From Cristatella mucedo (taxonomy: Eukaryota; Bryozoa; Phylactolaemata; Cristatellidae), in assembly GCA_009760855.2 (NCBI GenBank), contig WPIO01000027.1:56001-120000 (forward strand): a stretch of 64,000 nt of DNA. Reading direction: 5' to 3'. Positions 1-14,984 of the stretch are shown here, one piece after another. Position 1 is the first letter of the stretch; each line of letters opens with the position of its first letter. The notes under the pieces were generated by a model. The model searched no databases. It was not told where the DNA came from and worked only from the letters and a program-made list of their open reading frames with translations. The position numbers were made by a program, and so were the translations under genes.

Positions 1-212
1 TCTCTAGTTTTGCTTTTAACCACGGTAGGTGAGGAAGTCAAATTTACATATACACTAGGCGCTTTGCAGCTACACGAATTGATAAAGGTTAGGGGAGCAT
101 AGCACTTTAAAGTAGTACCCATAGAACTGCAACAGTCCAGCTGCCTTTGAACATTTTAGTTTGTGTTCTTGCAGAATAAGAGAATGCTGAATAGCTAGCT
201 ATATTTGATTTG

Positions 213-390
213 TGAGCCGTGGTGGCACACTAGGTAAGGCGGTTGCTTTCATAACCTCGGTCCCGAGGTCGTGGGTTCGATTCCTGCGGTGGGCGATCCT
301 TCATCGCCACTGCAAGTGGTGGTGATAGCAGTAAATGCTCTTCTGTAGCTATACAAAAAGAGGCTGTTTAATCAGCTACGATTTATTTTA
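213..390 (+). mobile_element. SINE A copy (tRNA-headed)
   Basis: A tRNA-like head carries a pol III box A (TGGCACACTAGG, 223-234) and a near-consensus box B (GGTTCGATTCC, 274-284). A conserved body follows (GGGCGATCCTT, then a CTTCTGT-GCTATACAAA block), and the copy ends in GAGGCTGTTTAATCAGCTA. The same order of blocks recurs at 33402, 63777 and, reversed, at 55226, which defines a repeat family. It is not a functional tRNA gene: no proper acceptor stem closes around the boxes and the sequence runs on into a SINE body. Confidence 0.85.
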
Positions 391-521
391 TTTATTTACA
401 TAGCGTCAAGAGGTTGCTCGAACCCAGCAGATGCATTTCGCTACACGGGTGAATAATTTAACAAGACAAGAGCGAAATCATACTCCGTGAAAGCATCGGT
501 TGAATGAATAAGTATTATTAA

Positions 522-660
522 TTTTTATAACGCACTCATAGAACTGAATCTCAATCCAGACACATCACATACGTCATAGGGCTCGAGCCCACGACCCAGA
601 TTGTAAAGGCCTGGACCTCGTTCGTTAAAGGCAAGCACCTGTACAACTGAGACCAACCCG
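522..660 (-). mobile_element. SINE B copy, diverged
   Basis: Read on the minus strand, this is a degenerate tRNA-like head, then a GGGCTCGAGCCC box-B-like core (complement around 582-595), then the tail that SINE B shares with the L2-like LINEs (complement of CATAGAACTGAATCTC near 537-552). It lies directly beside the LINE remnant that starts near 718. Confidence 0.6.
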
Positions 661-717
661 GGTGGCAGCTAAAATGTAGGATGCCTACATAAGGATCGGT
701 CTTGCAAGCGAAGTAGT

Positions 718-1885
718 GGCGTCGTTTAAATCGTACTTGTCTGATCGTGTTCAATCCGTGTCGTGTGGGGGTCGGTCTTACACACAAGACGGGTCACCTG
801 TGGAGTCCCTCAAGTGTCTGTACTCGGTTCCTTGCTGTTCTCCATTTATAATCAACCTCTGGGAAAAGTGATTAAGGCACATGGAATAGGATATCACTTT
901 TATGCTGGTGACGCTCAGCTGTATTTGTCATTCGAACAGTCGGAATCTGCTGCAGCAACTGAGAAACTGAATGCTTGCCTTGCCGACATTCGATCCTGGA
1001 TGTCGGAAAACTTCTTGAAACTAAACGACAATAAAACCAAACTAGGATACCCTAAGCATGTGGCTGGATTGAAAGGCTTTGCTCTTCTAATAGGTGATGC
1101 TGTTATGAGACCATCACCGCATGCTCGAAATTTAGCTGTCGTTTTCGACAGCTGCCTTGATTTTAAAAGCTTCATTCAGAAGACTGCTTCTACAGCTAGC
1201 CATCACGTCCGATCCCTATCCAAGATTAGGAGCTGTCTTCCACAGTGGCTTTCAAAAAATTCAACTAGCTCCTTAGTTCTGTCTCGGCTTGATTTGTGTA
1301 ATTCCCTTTTGGCTGGGCTACCAAAGAAGCAACTGGGCCACTGCAGCTGACTATGAATATGGCTGCAAGGCTAGTCTTAAAATCCCAGAGGTTTGAGAAA
1401 GTGTCTCCTTTGCTAAAAGAGCTAGGATGGATGCCGGTTGAGCAACGGATACAGAGCAAAGTTCATACACTGACCCACAAGGCCCACCATGGCTTGGCTC
1501 CTCCATACTAAACTGCTGCACCCGTTTTAGCCTCTTCGTGCCTTCAGGTCCTGTATGGACTATACATTAACTGTTCTATTCCTCTGCTTAAAGACCGTTG
1601 GCGATAGAAGTTTTAGCTCTGCAGGTCCTAGACTGTGGAATTCACTTCCATAATTCTTATGCAACGACAACCAGCCTCCTGCTGCCGACTATAAATCATC
1701 CTTTTCAGTGGTCCTGAGCTGCTACTTCTATGTTACTCACTACCTCAACTGCTCTCCTAAATCTTCTATGCTACCCACTTTTTCTGTGTTGCATGAGGCG
1801 AAGTCTGTTGGCTACCGAATGCGTACTGAAAGCCGCTTAGGCTGTGAGTGGCTCTACAAAACTCTCCTGTGTAACACCCACATAG
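718..1885 (+). mobile_element. L2/CR1-like LINE remnant, family 2 (RT C-terminal part and 3' end)
   Basis: This is a decayed non-LTR retrotransposon. The conceptual protein shows the RT block GVPQxSVLG, a damaged catalytic box (YAGDAQLY where YADDTQLY is expected), FLKLNDNKTK, and RLDLCNSLLAGLP. A frameshift near 1345 is followed in another frame by MAARLVLKS, ELGWMPVEQRI and HGLAPPY, the usual C-terminal order of L2/CR1 proteins. The 3' part after about 1610 (GPRLWNSLP) recurs at 23592 (+), 36700 (-) and 42304 (-). It is 5' truncated, frameshifted and inactive. Confidence 0.85.
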
Positions 1886-4800
1886 TCTTTATGACTTTTT
1901 TGGAGTTACAGATGGAGATACATTACATAGCACACTTCGGCATACCAGATTGGGTTCAAGCAAGCCTTAGGCATCTCATTTCACACGCGAACACTGAAAG
2001 AAAACTTTTGAATGAGAGATGAACCATTGCAGGTCTACAGATGAAATTTTTAGCGAAAGATCAGGTAACGTGCAAAACATCTTTTTTTAATTTAGATAAT
2101 TCTTGTGTGATTAAAGGAGGCTGGTGTGCATGAGACAAGAGCACCAAGAAGTTTGCAATCCCAAAAATTCGGCTAGAATCTACTGACCACTCGAGCAACT
2201 GCTACTTGTGAAACTTGGATGACCCTTTCGAACACCAAACTGGCAAGATTGTGCCTCCCATCATGTATCCACACACACTTTTGTCCATCGCCCCAGTGTG
2301 TGCACACTGCCCTTAGGTGACGGTTCCCACCCCTCCAGAGAAGGATCAGCCATCTTCCAGAGAGAGCAGCTAGTCAGACATCGAGGACGATATTACAGAT
2401 CCACATTTCTATTCCACAGATTTGGCTGAGACGTTGGTCTTATCAAGTCCAGTGTTTTTGTGTCCAAAAGCTTCTGACATCTAGGCTCGAGGAGTGTAAC
2501 TTGTTGGATGAAAGTGGGAAAGTAGCAGATCAGAAAAAGTGTCACCAACTTTTTCTAACTTCTCCGATCGGCATTATAGTCTGTGCCTCCGAAGCAATAT
2601 GGCTAGTCTCTTCGACGCTATGGAAAACCCTTCTAACTCGAGTGCATAGCTCCTATTTACAGTTCATTTTCGAACATCAAAGCCATTCTACTTTGTAATG
2701 GGGACTAGTATCCATCTCTTCATTTAGCACGACTCTGTGCACCTCGGATAGGATTATACCACTGTCAAAATGTTGCTTATTGCCTTGAAGTATGGCGCCT
2801 AGGGCTGTGCCGTCATTGTGGCGACTTCAAATTGAGTTATTCTGATGTACTTCCTCGGTGGTTCACTAAGTTTCGTTATTTTCTTTGCCGATGGGAGAGC
2901 CGAGACATTAAGGCTGACTGCTGCAAGTGGGACTGATGACAGTTGAACCGAGCTCTCTGTAAGGAAGAGCAACACCAAGTGTGAGCCACTGGACTCTCCA
3001 AGGTGCCAATGTCACCACTGCACATTAATTTAGGCCTCACAAAGCTATGTGTCATCGCTCCGGACAAAGAGTCGGCAGCTGTCAAGTAACTACACGACGT
3101 CTATCCATAGCTGCAACAGGAAACGGTCACAGCTGGCATCATCGTCGAACCAAAATTAACAAGATAACAGAATATGACGAATTGCAATGCAGCCACAAAT
3201 GTAGAACATCAGCTCATTAATGAACCATTTTGAGTTTTTGTCTGAACCATCTTGTATAACTTCGGTATGAATAAATGGAAATTTTGATTAACTTGCTCCT
3301 CATTTTTGACTAAATATAAACCACGAGATGCAAATTGCATGTGGTTTCCTCATAAAAAATGGGTTAATTTCAAACTCATCACTGTTCTGGTCGCAAAAAC
3401 AAAATTTGTAGGAAATAATAGCCACGTTCTATACTACTGAGCCATAGGCAATCAGGAAATAACACTAACTAACCAGGTAAAAGAAATTGCCCTCCGTAGT
3501 TCTATAAGGATTACTGCAGCTTAGCTTCACAAGTCAGCCAATGTTCTACGTCGAAAATTGGCCGGAATCGGTGCAGACTCACCAACACTTCCTCTTTGAC
3601 TATACGATCCGTGTGTATGCAAATATGAGAATCCGTGCAGTAATGAATGTATAGCAAGGCACGATGTGACCATTTGAGCATTCCACCGAGTTGAGTATGA
3701 GCTGCTCGAGAGAGACTGCTCGCTAGCCGACTGCAGCTGTACAAATAGCCCGGGCTCAAGTTGGGAAGCAAAGCAATCATTAGCAGACAATAAACACTCC
3801 ATGTTCTATCAAGATAAGCCGGCAGCATAATGTCAGACTACCGGCATTGTCCATGCCTGAAAGCAACCATTGTGTCTCTTAATTTCTCGGCATCCCAAGG
3901 GAGGTTGTCTGCAACAGATGGTTTGTCACAATGGAGGAATTAGTCACCTGCAGCACTCTGCCATAGAACAATGTGGCTGAGCTGGTTTTACCACTGGCTT
4001 CCCGACCGCAATCGGGCTGGATGGTTGACGATGGCCCATGTGCCATGCATGTAGGCACTGCATGTGGATTAAGCAGCCTTGAAAAGAGCGTGAATTGACA
4101 TTCAATTGTACGATCCTCGGTGGCCATTCTCTTGGCAATGAAGCTGCAGCCGACGTTAACCAACTCCCCCAAACTTGAGATTTGGCAGTTGCAGGGCAGC
4201 CGAAAGGGCACAGGCTACGATCTGCTGAAACTCGGCAATGCATCAAAGACGTGGGGGAGGAGAGACAGCTGCACGAGACACCGACCTTCAGATAAAATAT
4301 CAGAGCAGTGATCTGTCAGATTGCTATCGTGCTAGCTATCGGCGTGCCAAACTTTCCGGATGTCACTTGCTAGATAGAAATACCTATCGAGGAAAAGCTT
4401 GGTGATTTATGAGGGTGACCGGCACATCGAAACACGCCCTGGCCAGACACAACTAATTGCCAGGTTCCTCCGAAGCTCGATCGTAGTGTGTGCAGCCGAG
4501 TCTTGCCACAGCCTCTCCACACTGTATCTGTTTCACGGCTCCATGAGGACAGCCTCACCGACGGCAGCCCAAGCAGGCGACACAGTGAGGCACTCCTGTT
4601 TCTGGCACCCCTTCTTCTGTGCACTACTTTCGTCGGCTGAGGCTTTCGGCAGAGATAAGGGCCTCAAGCCACCCTTCTGGCTCAGCTAGCTTCTCCGATA
4701 GTGGCACCCGATCCAGCAATACACGGACTGGCTTTACATAGACCTTATTAGACTTAAAAGTCTGGCCACATAAATTCCCTATTGGTCCACATTAGCTCGG

Positions 4801-5440
4801 TAGCAAGCTATTGCCGAGCACGAATCTATAATGCAGTTGCTTTGGTAGCCGACCGTTTAGACGCCATGCTGAGTGGCAAGAAATACTCGAACCGTCGAGG
4901 CAAGGCTGGCAAAAAAAGCTCTGATGGGAGAAGAGAAAACCGGTCTTCAGAGAGAGAGAGAATAATCGCCAAGATGCTGTGGCAAGCGCTTCCTTCGAGT
5001 TAATGAACCACTATGTCGCTGGCTAGCCATTCCTCGACCGCAAGTAGGGACACGGCTGTGCAAGGGCTGTGGCTGCCTGTTTGCCGTGGCTAGGCAGCTG
5101 GTTACCGGCCAAGGTCGACCACCAAACGCACCTCGCTCGACCATGCTCAGCAGAGCTTGTGCCAACCGTCAATCTGGGAGCCAGTAGGTCAGGCCAGCTG
5201 ACCAACGACGTGAGCTGCTGCCGTGGAAGACCGGCAGCCACAGTCCAATGAGTAGGCAGCACGGTCGAAGCCGTGACGCGTTGAAGAAGACGTATGGGGA
5301 GTTATTTTATGTCGCTTGACGGCATACACTTCACTGGGCGTATGCCTTATTAGAGAGAACCCCCCCCCCCCCGTAGCATCCGAGGTGGGTTACTTTATTA
5401 GCTCTGAGCTGGGGGAAAATGTAGCTGAATCCATATCGTC
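1886..5440. other. No recognised gene or repeat
   Basis: I see no conserved protein, RNA gene or family repeat in this stretch. The open reading frames are short (110 codons or fewer), overlap on both strands and carry no recognisable motif. A C homopolymer lies at about 5360-5373. A weak resemblance to a degraded retroelement around 2100-3180 was not strong enough to call. Confidence 0.5.
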
Positions 5441-5460
5441 TAGTCGTCTAGACCTTCTTC

Positions 5461-5612
5461 GCGTGCACGCATGCATGCATGCATATGTGCATATATGCAC
5501 GTGCACACGCACACATGCACACAGACACATACCGGCACACACACACACACACACATACCCATACACATGCAAACAAATACAAATACATGCACACTCACAC
5601 AAGCATACGCTC
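5461..5612. repeat. Interrupted (CA)n microsatellite
   Basis: Alternating CA/CATG/CATA dinucleotide-rich DNA. It sits next to the 3' (tail) side of the minus-strand SINE B copy at 5633-5773. Confidence 0.85.
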
Positions 5613-5632
5613 TCTCTATTAAAAAATTAAAA

Positions 5633-5773
5633 AATATAATTGTTTTCTATAGCACCCGAAGAGAGCTTAATGTCTATTCAGAGCTGCACATATGCTGCAG
5701 AGCTCGGGCCCACGACCTCGTCCAGACCTTGGTCGGGGCGAGCACCTTAACCACTGTGCCAAACCAGCACGGC
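5633..5773 (-). mobile_element. SINE B copy
   Basis: On the minus strand the head reads as a tRNA-like segment (complement of GGTTAAGGTGCTCGCCCCGACC). It continues through GAGGTCGTGGGCCCGAGC to the shared tail (complement of AGCACCCGAAGAGAGCTTAA, 5651-5670). The order matches the copies at 35308, 63561 and 29680. Confidence 0.8.
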
Positions 5774-5942
5774 ATTAGCTAGTAAGCATGCTAAAGTAAG
5801 CACCCACACAAAACAGCGATCCCTGTTTTCCCCATTGTCTTCTTAATGTTTAGCATGCTGTCCTAAGCATGCGCTTGCTTTTTCTGGCTTGATACCACTC
5901 ACGGCACGGTATTCTCGGATACATATTCACTTGCAGCAAGTT

Positions 5943-5990
5943 ATAAAATACCTGGATAAGATTAAGTTCTCTTAGGGTTCAATGCAGGCA
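5943..5990 (+). mobile_element. Orphan L2/SINE B 3' tail
   Basis: A short match to the tail block shared by the L2-like LINEs and SINE B (CCTGGATAAGATTAAGTTCTC). No body remains upstream. Confidence 0.5.
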
Positions 5991-7140
5991 GATGCCAACC
6001 TCTTATCATTCCGATAATGAGAGATAAATAAAACTCTTGTTACTTGGAAAATACAGAATGACCGATGGCCATCCATATTAAAACTGAGTCTAGCAAATTG
6101 TTGACATCAAACTTAAACCGATCCCTGAAACACCTGGCTTTCTGTGTCAGTTTCCTACCGCTTGAGCTATCCAGACTACTATTGTATTGCACTAAGCACA
6201 AAGGCATAAAGCTTGGCATTAAAGTGTCATTAGCTTCCCCTAGATAACAATGCACAAGGCTCCTCGGGGTGCCGTGAACCGTCGGCGAGCCAGCCGGCCG
6301 AAGGACATGGCTCACCAGCTGACTCGCCTGCTCTTTGAAAGCTCATACCTGAGCTCGAGAAACCGCATGGCGCCGGAGGACTCGCGGTACCACAGCTCGA
6401 CCGCACGCAGCAGGACGGGTGTGCACGGAGAGTACAGCAGCAGTCGAACGGCATCCATCAGGCAGCTAACCTTGGTGCTGGATGCATAGGCAATGCCTCG
6501 CCGGTGCCGAACCCACACCCACAAGCGTCCCGTCCCCCCATTCCTGAGGGAATGAGTCGCAGCCGCCGGTTGATGGCAAGCTGTCGATGTCACGGCAGCC
6601 AGATGTTTGAGTGCTGGCTTTGATGCTCCACAGCAAAAAATGCTGAAAGGTGAATTAAATTAGTCTTGCCTCCGAGCTACGAAGATAAAAATGCCCTGCT
6701 CAATTACGTGGCCCTGTAGCTAGAGGGAGTAGAGCAGCAAGCAAGCAGAGCTTCCTCACTTATCTAACTTGCTTGCCATAGCATGCTAAGGTATGGCCAG
6801 TGGCAGTACTCAACCTAGTGAGAAAGCCACACGCATCGGCCGAGGTATGGCTCAGTTAAGTGCTGCAGGCTTCTGCTTTACTGACTTGAAGCTTGCATAA
6901 GTTAAAACCTTCCTTCTCCGGGCTGTTCTAAGAATTTCGCCTGGTCTTGCGTCTGTCGGGAGATATCAGTTGACTTTTAGCAGCACGAAGAATAAAGAAA
7001 ACTTACTGTGAAACACGTTTCGGAAAAATGCAGAAGCCGCCGAAGAGTAGTCCTTTAACAATGTTAAATGAGGCAATGAATAGGGTCCGACTAGAGCAGA
7101 GTTCAAATTAGACAGGACCAGAGAGCAGAAACCCTGACGT
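5991..7140. other. No recognised gene or repeat
   Basis: I see nothing assignable here. The open frames are short, lie on both strands and show no motifs. Confidence 0.5.
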
Positions 7141-7200
7141 CTGTGACAAAAGGCCTTCCTCGGAGGTGTGACCCACCGACTTCTATTGGGAGAAATTCCT

Positions 7201-7462
7201 TCTTACCTTCTTTCTCTTCCTTCACTTCCTCCTCCTACTCTGTCTCTTCCTCCTCCTCCTCCTCCTCCTCCTCCTTCAGTTCCTCCTCCTCCTTCTCTTC
7301 CTCCTCTTTCTTCTCTTCCACCTCCTCCCTATCTTCCTCCTCCACCTCCTCCTCCTCATCACCCTCATCGTCCTCGTCACCCTCATCCTCGTCCTCCTGC
7401 TACTCCTCGTTCTCATTCTCGTCGTCGTCGTCGTCCTCCTCCTCCTCCTACTCCTCCTCGAG
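7201..7462. repeat. Pyrimidine tract rich in (TCC)n and (TCG)n
   Basis: About 260 bp of almost pure C/T on the + strand, with runs of TCC (7250-7275) and TCG (7415-7436). The long serine-rich and proline-rich open frames across it come from the repeat. Such mirror-like polypurine/polypyrimidine DNA can form triplex structures in general; that is inference here. Confidence 0.8.
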
Positions 7463-7836
7463 TGACCGCTAGCCACAACCGTTCCAGCCGGGCCGGTTCG
7501 GTCGATCGCACCTGCTCTGCCAGTCAATCTGATTAGTCAAGCTGTCCATCGAAACCTGGAGCAGTAGCCGTGTTCCGTGGCAGGGTGATTGAGGATGATG
7601 GGCTGCATGTGATATGACCGAAGCATCACTACGTTGAGACGCTGCTAGCAAAGCTCGTAGAAAGTAAGACTTGTGTGACTTTGCCGTCACGTGCCACATC
7701 TTAGTTCATTGTGACACTAATCATTGGTGACTAGGCAGTATGAAAGAGTCCATTTTTTCTGAGCTGCCTGCAGTATTCAGGCTACCCCCACTGGTGATCA
7801 AGTGCATTATCAAGTGATCGCGAGTGACAGGAATTT

Positions 7837-10770
<2,934 letters not shown>

Positions 10771-11038
10771 CTGACGATAGATGTTCATGAATACCGGTAC
10801 TCGAAATCTCCCTTTTATTTGGCACGTTGTAAATGCATCTGTCTGCTTATGTACATCAGCTCCTACAGAGACCGGTCAACCCAAATTTACATGCAATGCT
10901 ACATGGATACCTACCAATGACATTTCATTTGCCTACCAAATTCTCAGGAAAAGATCACTTAGCCAAGACTTGGGAATACTTTCACTATCCAAAAGAATTA
11001 GGCAAGTCCCTTTCAGACGTCTTCCAAGTAAATTATAA

Positions 11039-11592
11039 CAGCCGGTGCAAAACTCTGCAGCTAGGCTTGCCAATCGTGAGCATCGCAGTTGCCACATCAC
11101 ACCACTTCTCGCCTGCCTGCACTTGCTCCCAGTCAAGTAACGCATCCCCACCAGGTTTAGAATTGTACCGCCCGATTTTGGAATCTGATCGTTTACCTAT
11201 ACCTGGTACGAACCTCCAATTCTTTGGAGACCGTGCATTTAGTTCGCATGCTCCCAAAGCCTGGAACTCACTTCCGACTGTCGTTACGACATCTCCTGAA
11301 TTGACAACGTTTAAAAAGAAGCTAAAAACACATCTGTTTATCATAAAATTTAGTGGGTCCACGTGAATCGTTCTTTTTGTGGCTATGAGTGCTGACACTG
11401 TGAATGCTGCCACTAACCATTTTTGCATGCTTACCCTGTGCATGTAACCTCTAACATGTTATGCTTGTTGTCTATTGAGCATGCTACCGCTAACTATTCG
11501 GTCATGCTTCCTTTACAGCAAATGTAAAGTGCCTAGAAAGAGATTGAGCTCTCTGAGGGTGCTATAACAAATGCATTATTATTATTATTATT
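11039..11592 (+). mobile_element. L2-like LINE, 5' truncated (C-terminus and 3' end)
   Basis: The encoded fragment contains a decayed RRSCHITPLL-type block, then GDRAFSSHAPKAWNSLP and TTFKKKLKTHLF, the signature C-terminus of L2/CR1 proteins. The 3' UTR has repeated GTGCATG(C/T) words. It ends with the conserved tail (TAAAGTGCCTAGAAAGAGAT, 11526-11545) and an (ATT)n tail at 11577-11592. Confidence 0.9.
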
Positions 11593-11599
11593 AACAATA

Positions 11600-13030
11600 A
11601 GCAGCAGCAGAGTCTCCGTAAGTGACTCCACAAAACCATGTATAACAAATCGATGTTTTGCTGAGATTTTATTTAAGGCACTCTAAGCCCGGGTGGCTAT
11701 TGGCACACAGAGGCTAGCCGACAGACTTCAAATCCAGTAGCTGCTGCCGCTGCTGCTGCTGCGAACCAATAAGCTTGAATGGCCAAATTATATAAGAAGA
11801 AGTTACTGTAAATAATGCCTCACTCTGTCTCTGCACTGTGAGGTAGTGTCCTGGAAGTCGGCAGCAGTTATTGGCTGTTTTTCTTAAATTTAAATTTAGC
11901 TCCTGCTAAAGGTATAATACCTAAAATTGGTATTGGGAAAATAGTGAACACGTTAGAATACCAAACTTTTGGTATTAGAGTGTGCTAATATGTGCTGAAA
12001 CTCGTGATTCTGCAGTGAGAGGTCATATGCATCTGCATAGGTTTATGTGTGGGCATCGATATGTACAAACTTTTAGAAATCGCTTGCTGGGCATCTAGAC
12101 GTGCAAGATATTAGAAATCGCTAACTCAATGCCTGGTTCTATAATGGTTTATCACTAGTTTTCTGGGCATGGCACTGTAAGCAGTTTTCCGATCACTCAA
12201 GTGATGCAGCAGCCAGAGGCCTTCGTGCATGAAATTCATTTAGAAATTAAGTCTAGAAATATTTACTCAGCAACCTAAAAAACTTGGAATTAAGACCAAA
12301 GTGCTCTGAAGAAAAGCTCTACTTACTTGATTAGTGCCATTGTAGAGAAAAAGTTGGCATTAACAGTCAACGTTGACAGCCGACATTGACAGCCGACAGG
12401 TTGTGTATGACTTGAGCTTCCATTTTCTTCGTCAGGGAATGTCAGCTTCCTTGGGTACTACACGACTCTGAAGGCTTTGAAATTTGTTGTGTATGCCAAA
12501 ACAGCTGAACTCAGACGCCAGATCATGCTATAAGGTTGAGGGAGAAGTTCTTTCGTCGTGTTTTCATGAAATTATTATTAAATTCACTAAATTATTATTT
12601 CATTAACTTAATTTAAATCCGGGTGCACCCACTTTTTTCCCAACCTTATAATATTACATCATGTGACATAGACATATCCAACCTATGTCACTTAGTGTAC
12701 ACATCCATGCAACTGCTTTTGCATTTGACTTCCTGCTCTCAATATACAGCTCTCTTTTGTTGACCGGTTTGCCAGCAACCTTTTCGACAAATTAGCCATC
12801 TGAAAATCCGATTTCGCACCGTGTTACCAGGGCTTAACATTCTGTCCCTGATTGGCTTACAAGTTGCTGGCTATGCAGCAAACGCAGAACCACCATCCAG
12901 TGGAAATTTGAGTAAAACAGAAAACGCTTGCACCTGCCGAACCCATGAAGCTGTTTTGGAAGTTCCAACTAAGCAAAATCCCAAAGAAAGTCATTTGAAA
13001 CCAGTATTTTGAGCAGCATTGACATGTAAT
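11600..13030. other. No recognised gene
   Basis: No gene seen. A short CTG/CCG run lies around 11745-11762, and a small direct repeat (GTTGACAGCCGACA-like) around 12370-12402. A tRNA-like patch at about 11690-11738 is too weak to call. Confidence 0.45.
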
Positions 13031-13035
13031 AAGAA

Positions 13036-13105
13036 TTATAATAATGCATTTATGTAGCACCCTCAGAGAACTGAATCTCTTTCAAGGCACTTTACTGATG
13101 CATAA
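13036..13105 (-). mobile_element. Orphan L2/SINE B 3' tail
   Basis: Complement of the conserved tail block (AGCACCCTCAGAGAACTGAA, 13057-13076), preceded by ATAATAAT-like sequence. No body adjoins it. Confidence 0.65.
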
Positions 13106-13452
13106 TCCGATGCATCAGATGTAACATTCGCAAGCAGCAAGCATAGTGTAAGCCGTGACGTGCCCACCAAGGATGATTAAGCACGTGAGGCGTTCGGAGC
13201 GCCTTCAGAGACGTTGTCCTTGTCCGGCATGCAGGGTCTGAAAGTTTTCGACTGTGCTGGAGGGAAAGGTCTAACGTTGAATGTTGAGCACGCCACCGTA
13301 TCGAGACGCTTTTCCTCAGCTGGCTCTTTATGCTAATTTTGGTATTAATTTACCTCATTCGACCCTTCAAAACTGCCTATAGCTTTAGTCAACAAGGGGC
13401 CATAGTTGGGGTGGGTTCGACAAAATTTGTAACTGCTAGTCTATACCCACTT

Positions 13453-13612
13453 GTGCACGCACGCACACACACACACACTCTCGCACACGCACTCGCACAT
13501 ACACATACACGTACATACACACACATATATATATGTGTGTGCATATATGTACATATATATAGACATACACGTGTGTTAATATCTATATACATGTATATAT
13601 ACACACGCCTTC
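13453..13612. repeat. Compound (CA)n/(TA)n microsatellite
   Basis: CA-rich DNA passes into TATATG and ACATATAT runs. It ends about 50 bp before the 5'-truncated end of the LINE copy at 13661. Confidence 0.85.
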
Positions 13613-13660
13613 TCAGAAGTCTTGTTCCACCACTATAAATGCATGCATTCCTTAAACTGA

Positions 13661-14248
13661 GTGGGTGGGTTGCCACATTACTCCACTTCTCGGCGACCTG
13701 CATTGGCTTCCAGTCAAGCAACGGATTGACTTCAAGGTTTTGTCGCTCACTTTTAGGTCACTTCATTCTTTGGCTCCAGCCTATCTGTCAGATATACTAC
13801 CCCATCAGGCCAAGCATCGTACCACCTGCTTTTCGGAATCCAACAGTCTACCGATACCCCATACAAACCTCAAATCCTTCGGAGACCGTGCATTTAGTTC
13901 GTATGCTCCCAAAGCCTGGAACTCCCTCCCGACCTTCGTCAGAACATCCCCTGACCTGACCACATTTAAAAAGAATTTAAAAACACCTATTTATGACAGC
14001 ATTTAGTGGGTCCCTGTGATTCGTCCTTGATGTGCTTATGCATGCTGACACTGTGCATGCTGCCACTAACCACATTTGCGTGCTGACCTTGTGCATGTCA
14101 TCCCTAACCATGTTATTCATTTTGTTAGTTTTTCAAGCATGATTTTACTTACCATTCAATTGCATTTCCCTTTGCAGCAAATGTAAAGTGCCTAGAGAGA
14201 GATTGAGTTCTCTGAGGGTGCTTTATCAAGTGCATTAGTATTATTATC
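13661..14248 (+). mobile_element. L2-like LINE family 1, 5' truncated
   Basis: One open frame (13665-14006) encodes HITPLLGDLHWLPVKQRIDF, SLAPAYLSDILPHQAKHRTT, GDRAFSSYAPKAWNSLP and TTFKKNLKTPI, closely matching the copy at 55486-57028. A 3' UTR follows, then the tail block near 14188-14225 and an AT-rich end. It was truncated on insertion. Confidence 0.93.
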
Positions 14249-14249
14249 A

Positions 14250-14980
14250 AGTGCATTATTACAGAGCCACAGATCCAAGTGCAGCCACCGGATCCAGTAA
14301 ACCGTGACCACCACAGTCGATGTGGAGTAGCTGTTCCTTGTAGTTGTTGCATCGTATTAAAACTGCAGAAATCAGCCGGATGCCATGAAGTCGGGATATT
14401 TATCTATCGCATCTAAGGACTGAAAAGTCCGTAATATTTTAGCATTGTGCTCCATAAGAGCTCCCTCGTGTCTGCACAGTAGCTGCTGGCAAGAGGAGAG
14501 GGTTTGACCTACCAACTGACAGAAGGCCGGCTCACTTGTCTGGCACTTGTCTTGTCTCACTTGCTTTTGCTCCAAGTCCTACACGCCTAGGTGGCCACTG
14601 CTCAACAGTATACCCAAGGACGACTGCAAGTCGTGAATGGTTTGGGCCTCAGCAACTAAAGAGTGCCAGCGACTCCTACAATCGGGCATGCAATGTGCTA
14701 CAATCTGAAACATTATCACCAAACCCAAGCCTTTGCTTCCCTTGCGATTCGAGAAACCGTCTCGGATGGGCCCGGGAACCACGTCCTCTGCATAGCAGAT
14801 GACAGGAGTTGAATTTTTTTGTACCGCGAAGTCCAAATCCATAAATTAATGAATGTATGTGTGAATGTATCTCGTACTTTTTTGCTAACAGCAAACGAAG
14901 AACGTCAGTAAGCCAGTGAAAAGACGAGACTACCACCATGCTGCCTCCAGCCGACAGTGACATTTGGTCGAAGTGTCATG
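14250..14980. other. No recognised gene or repeat
   Basis: Nothing assignable. The opposed short open frames have no motifs. Confidence 0.5.
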
Positions 14981-14984
14981 ATTT

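Noticed and set aside
213..290. Possible tRNA genes with good box A and box B (also at 33.4, 55.3 and 63.8 kb)
   Set aside because: Each is followed by the same SINE body and the copies are dispersed and mutated. No full cloverleaf with a clean 3' end was seen.
2100..3180. Possible degraded LTR-type pol sequence
   Set aside because: A few words (for example TAGIIVEP) vaguely recall retroelement proteins, but frames shift often and no diagnostic motif such as YxDD or an integrase motif is present.
7143..7536. Serine- and proline-rich frames at 7.1-7.5 kb
   Set aside because: They arise from TCC/TCG repeats in overlapping frames; no unique protein sequence.
11690..11738. A tRNA-like patch that could be another SINE head
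   Set aside because: Box A and box B likeness is weak, no second copy was found, and the downstream sequence is a simple CTG/CCG run.
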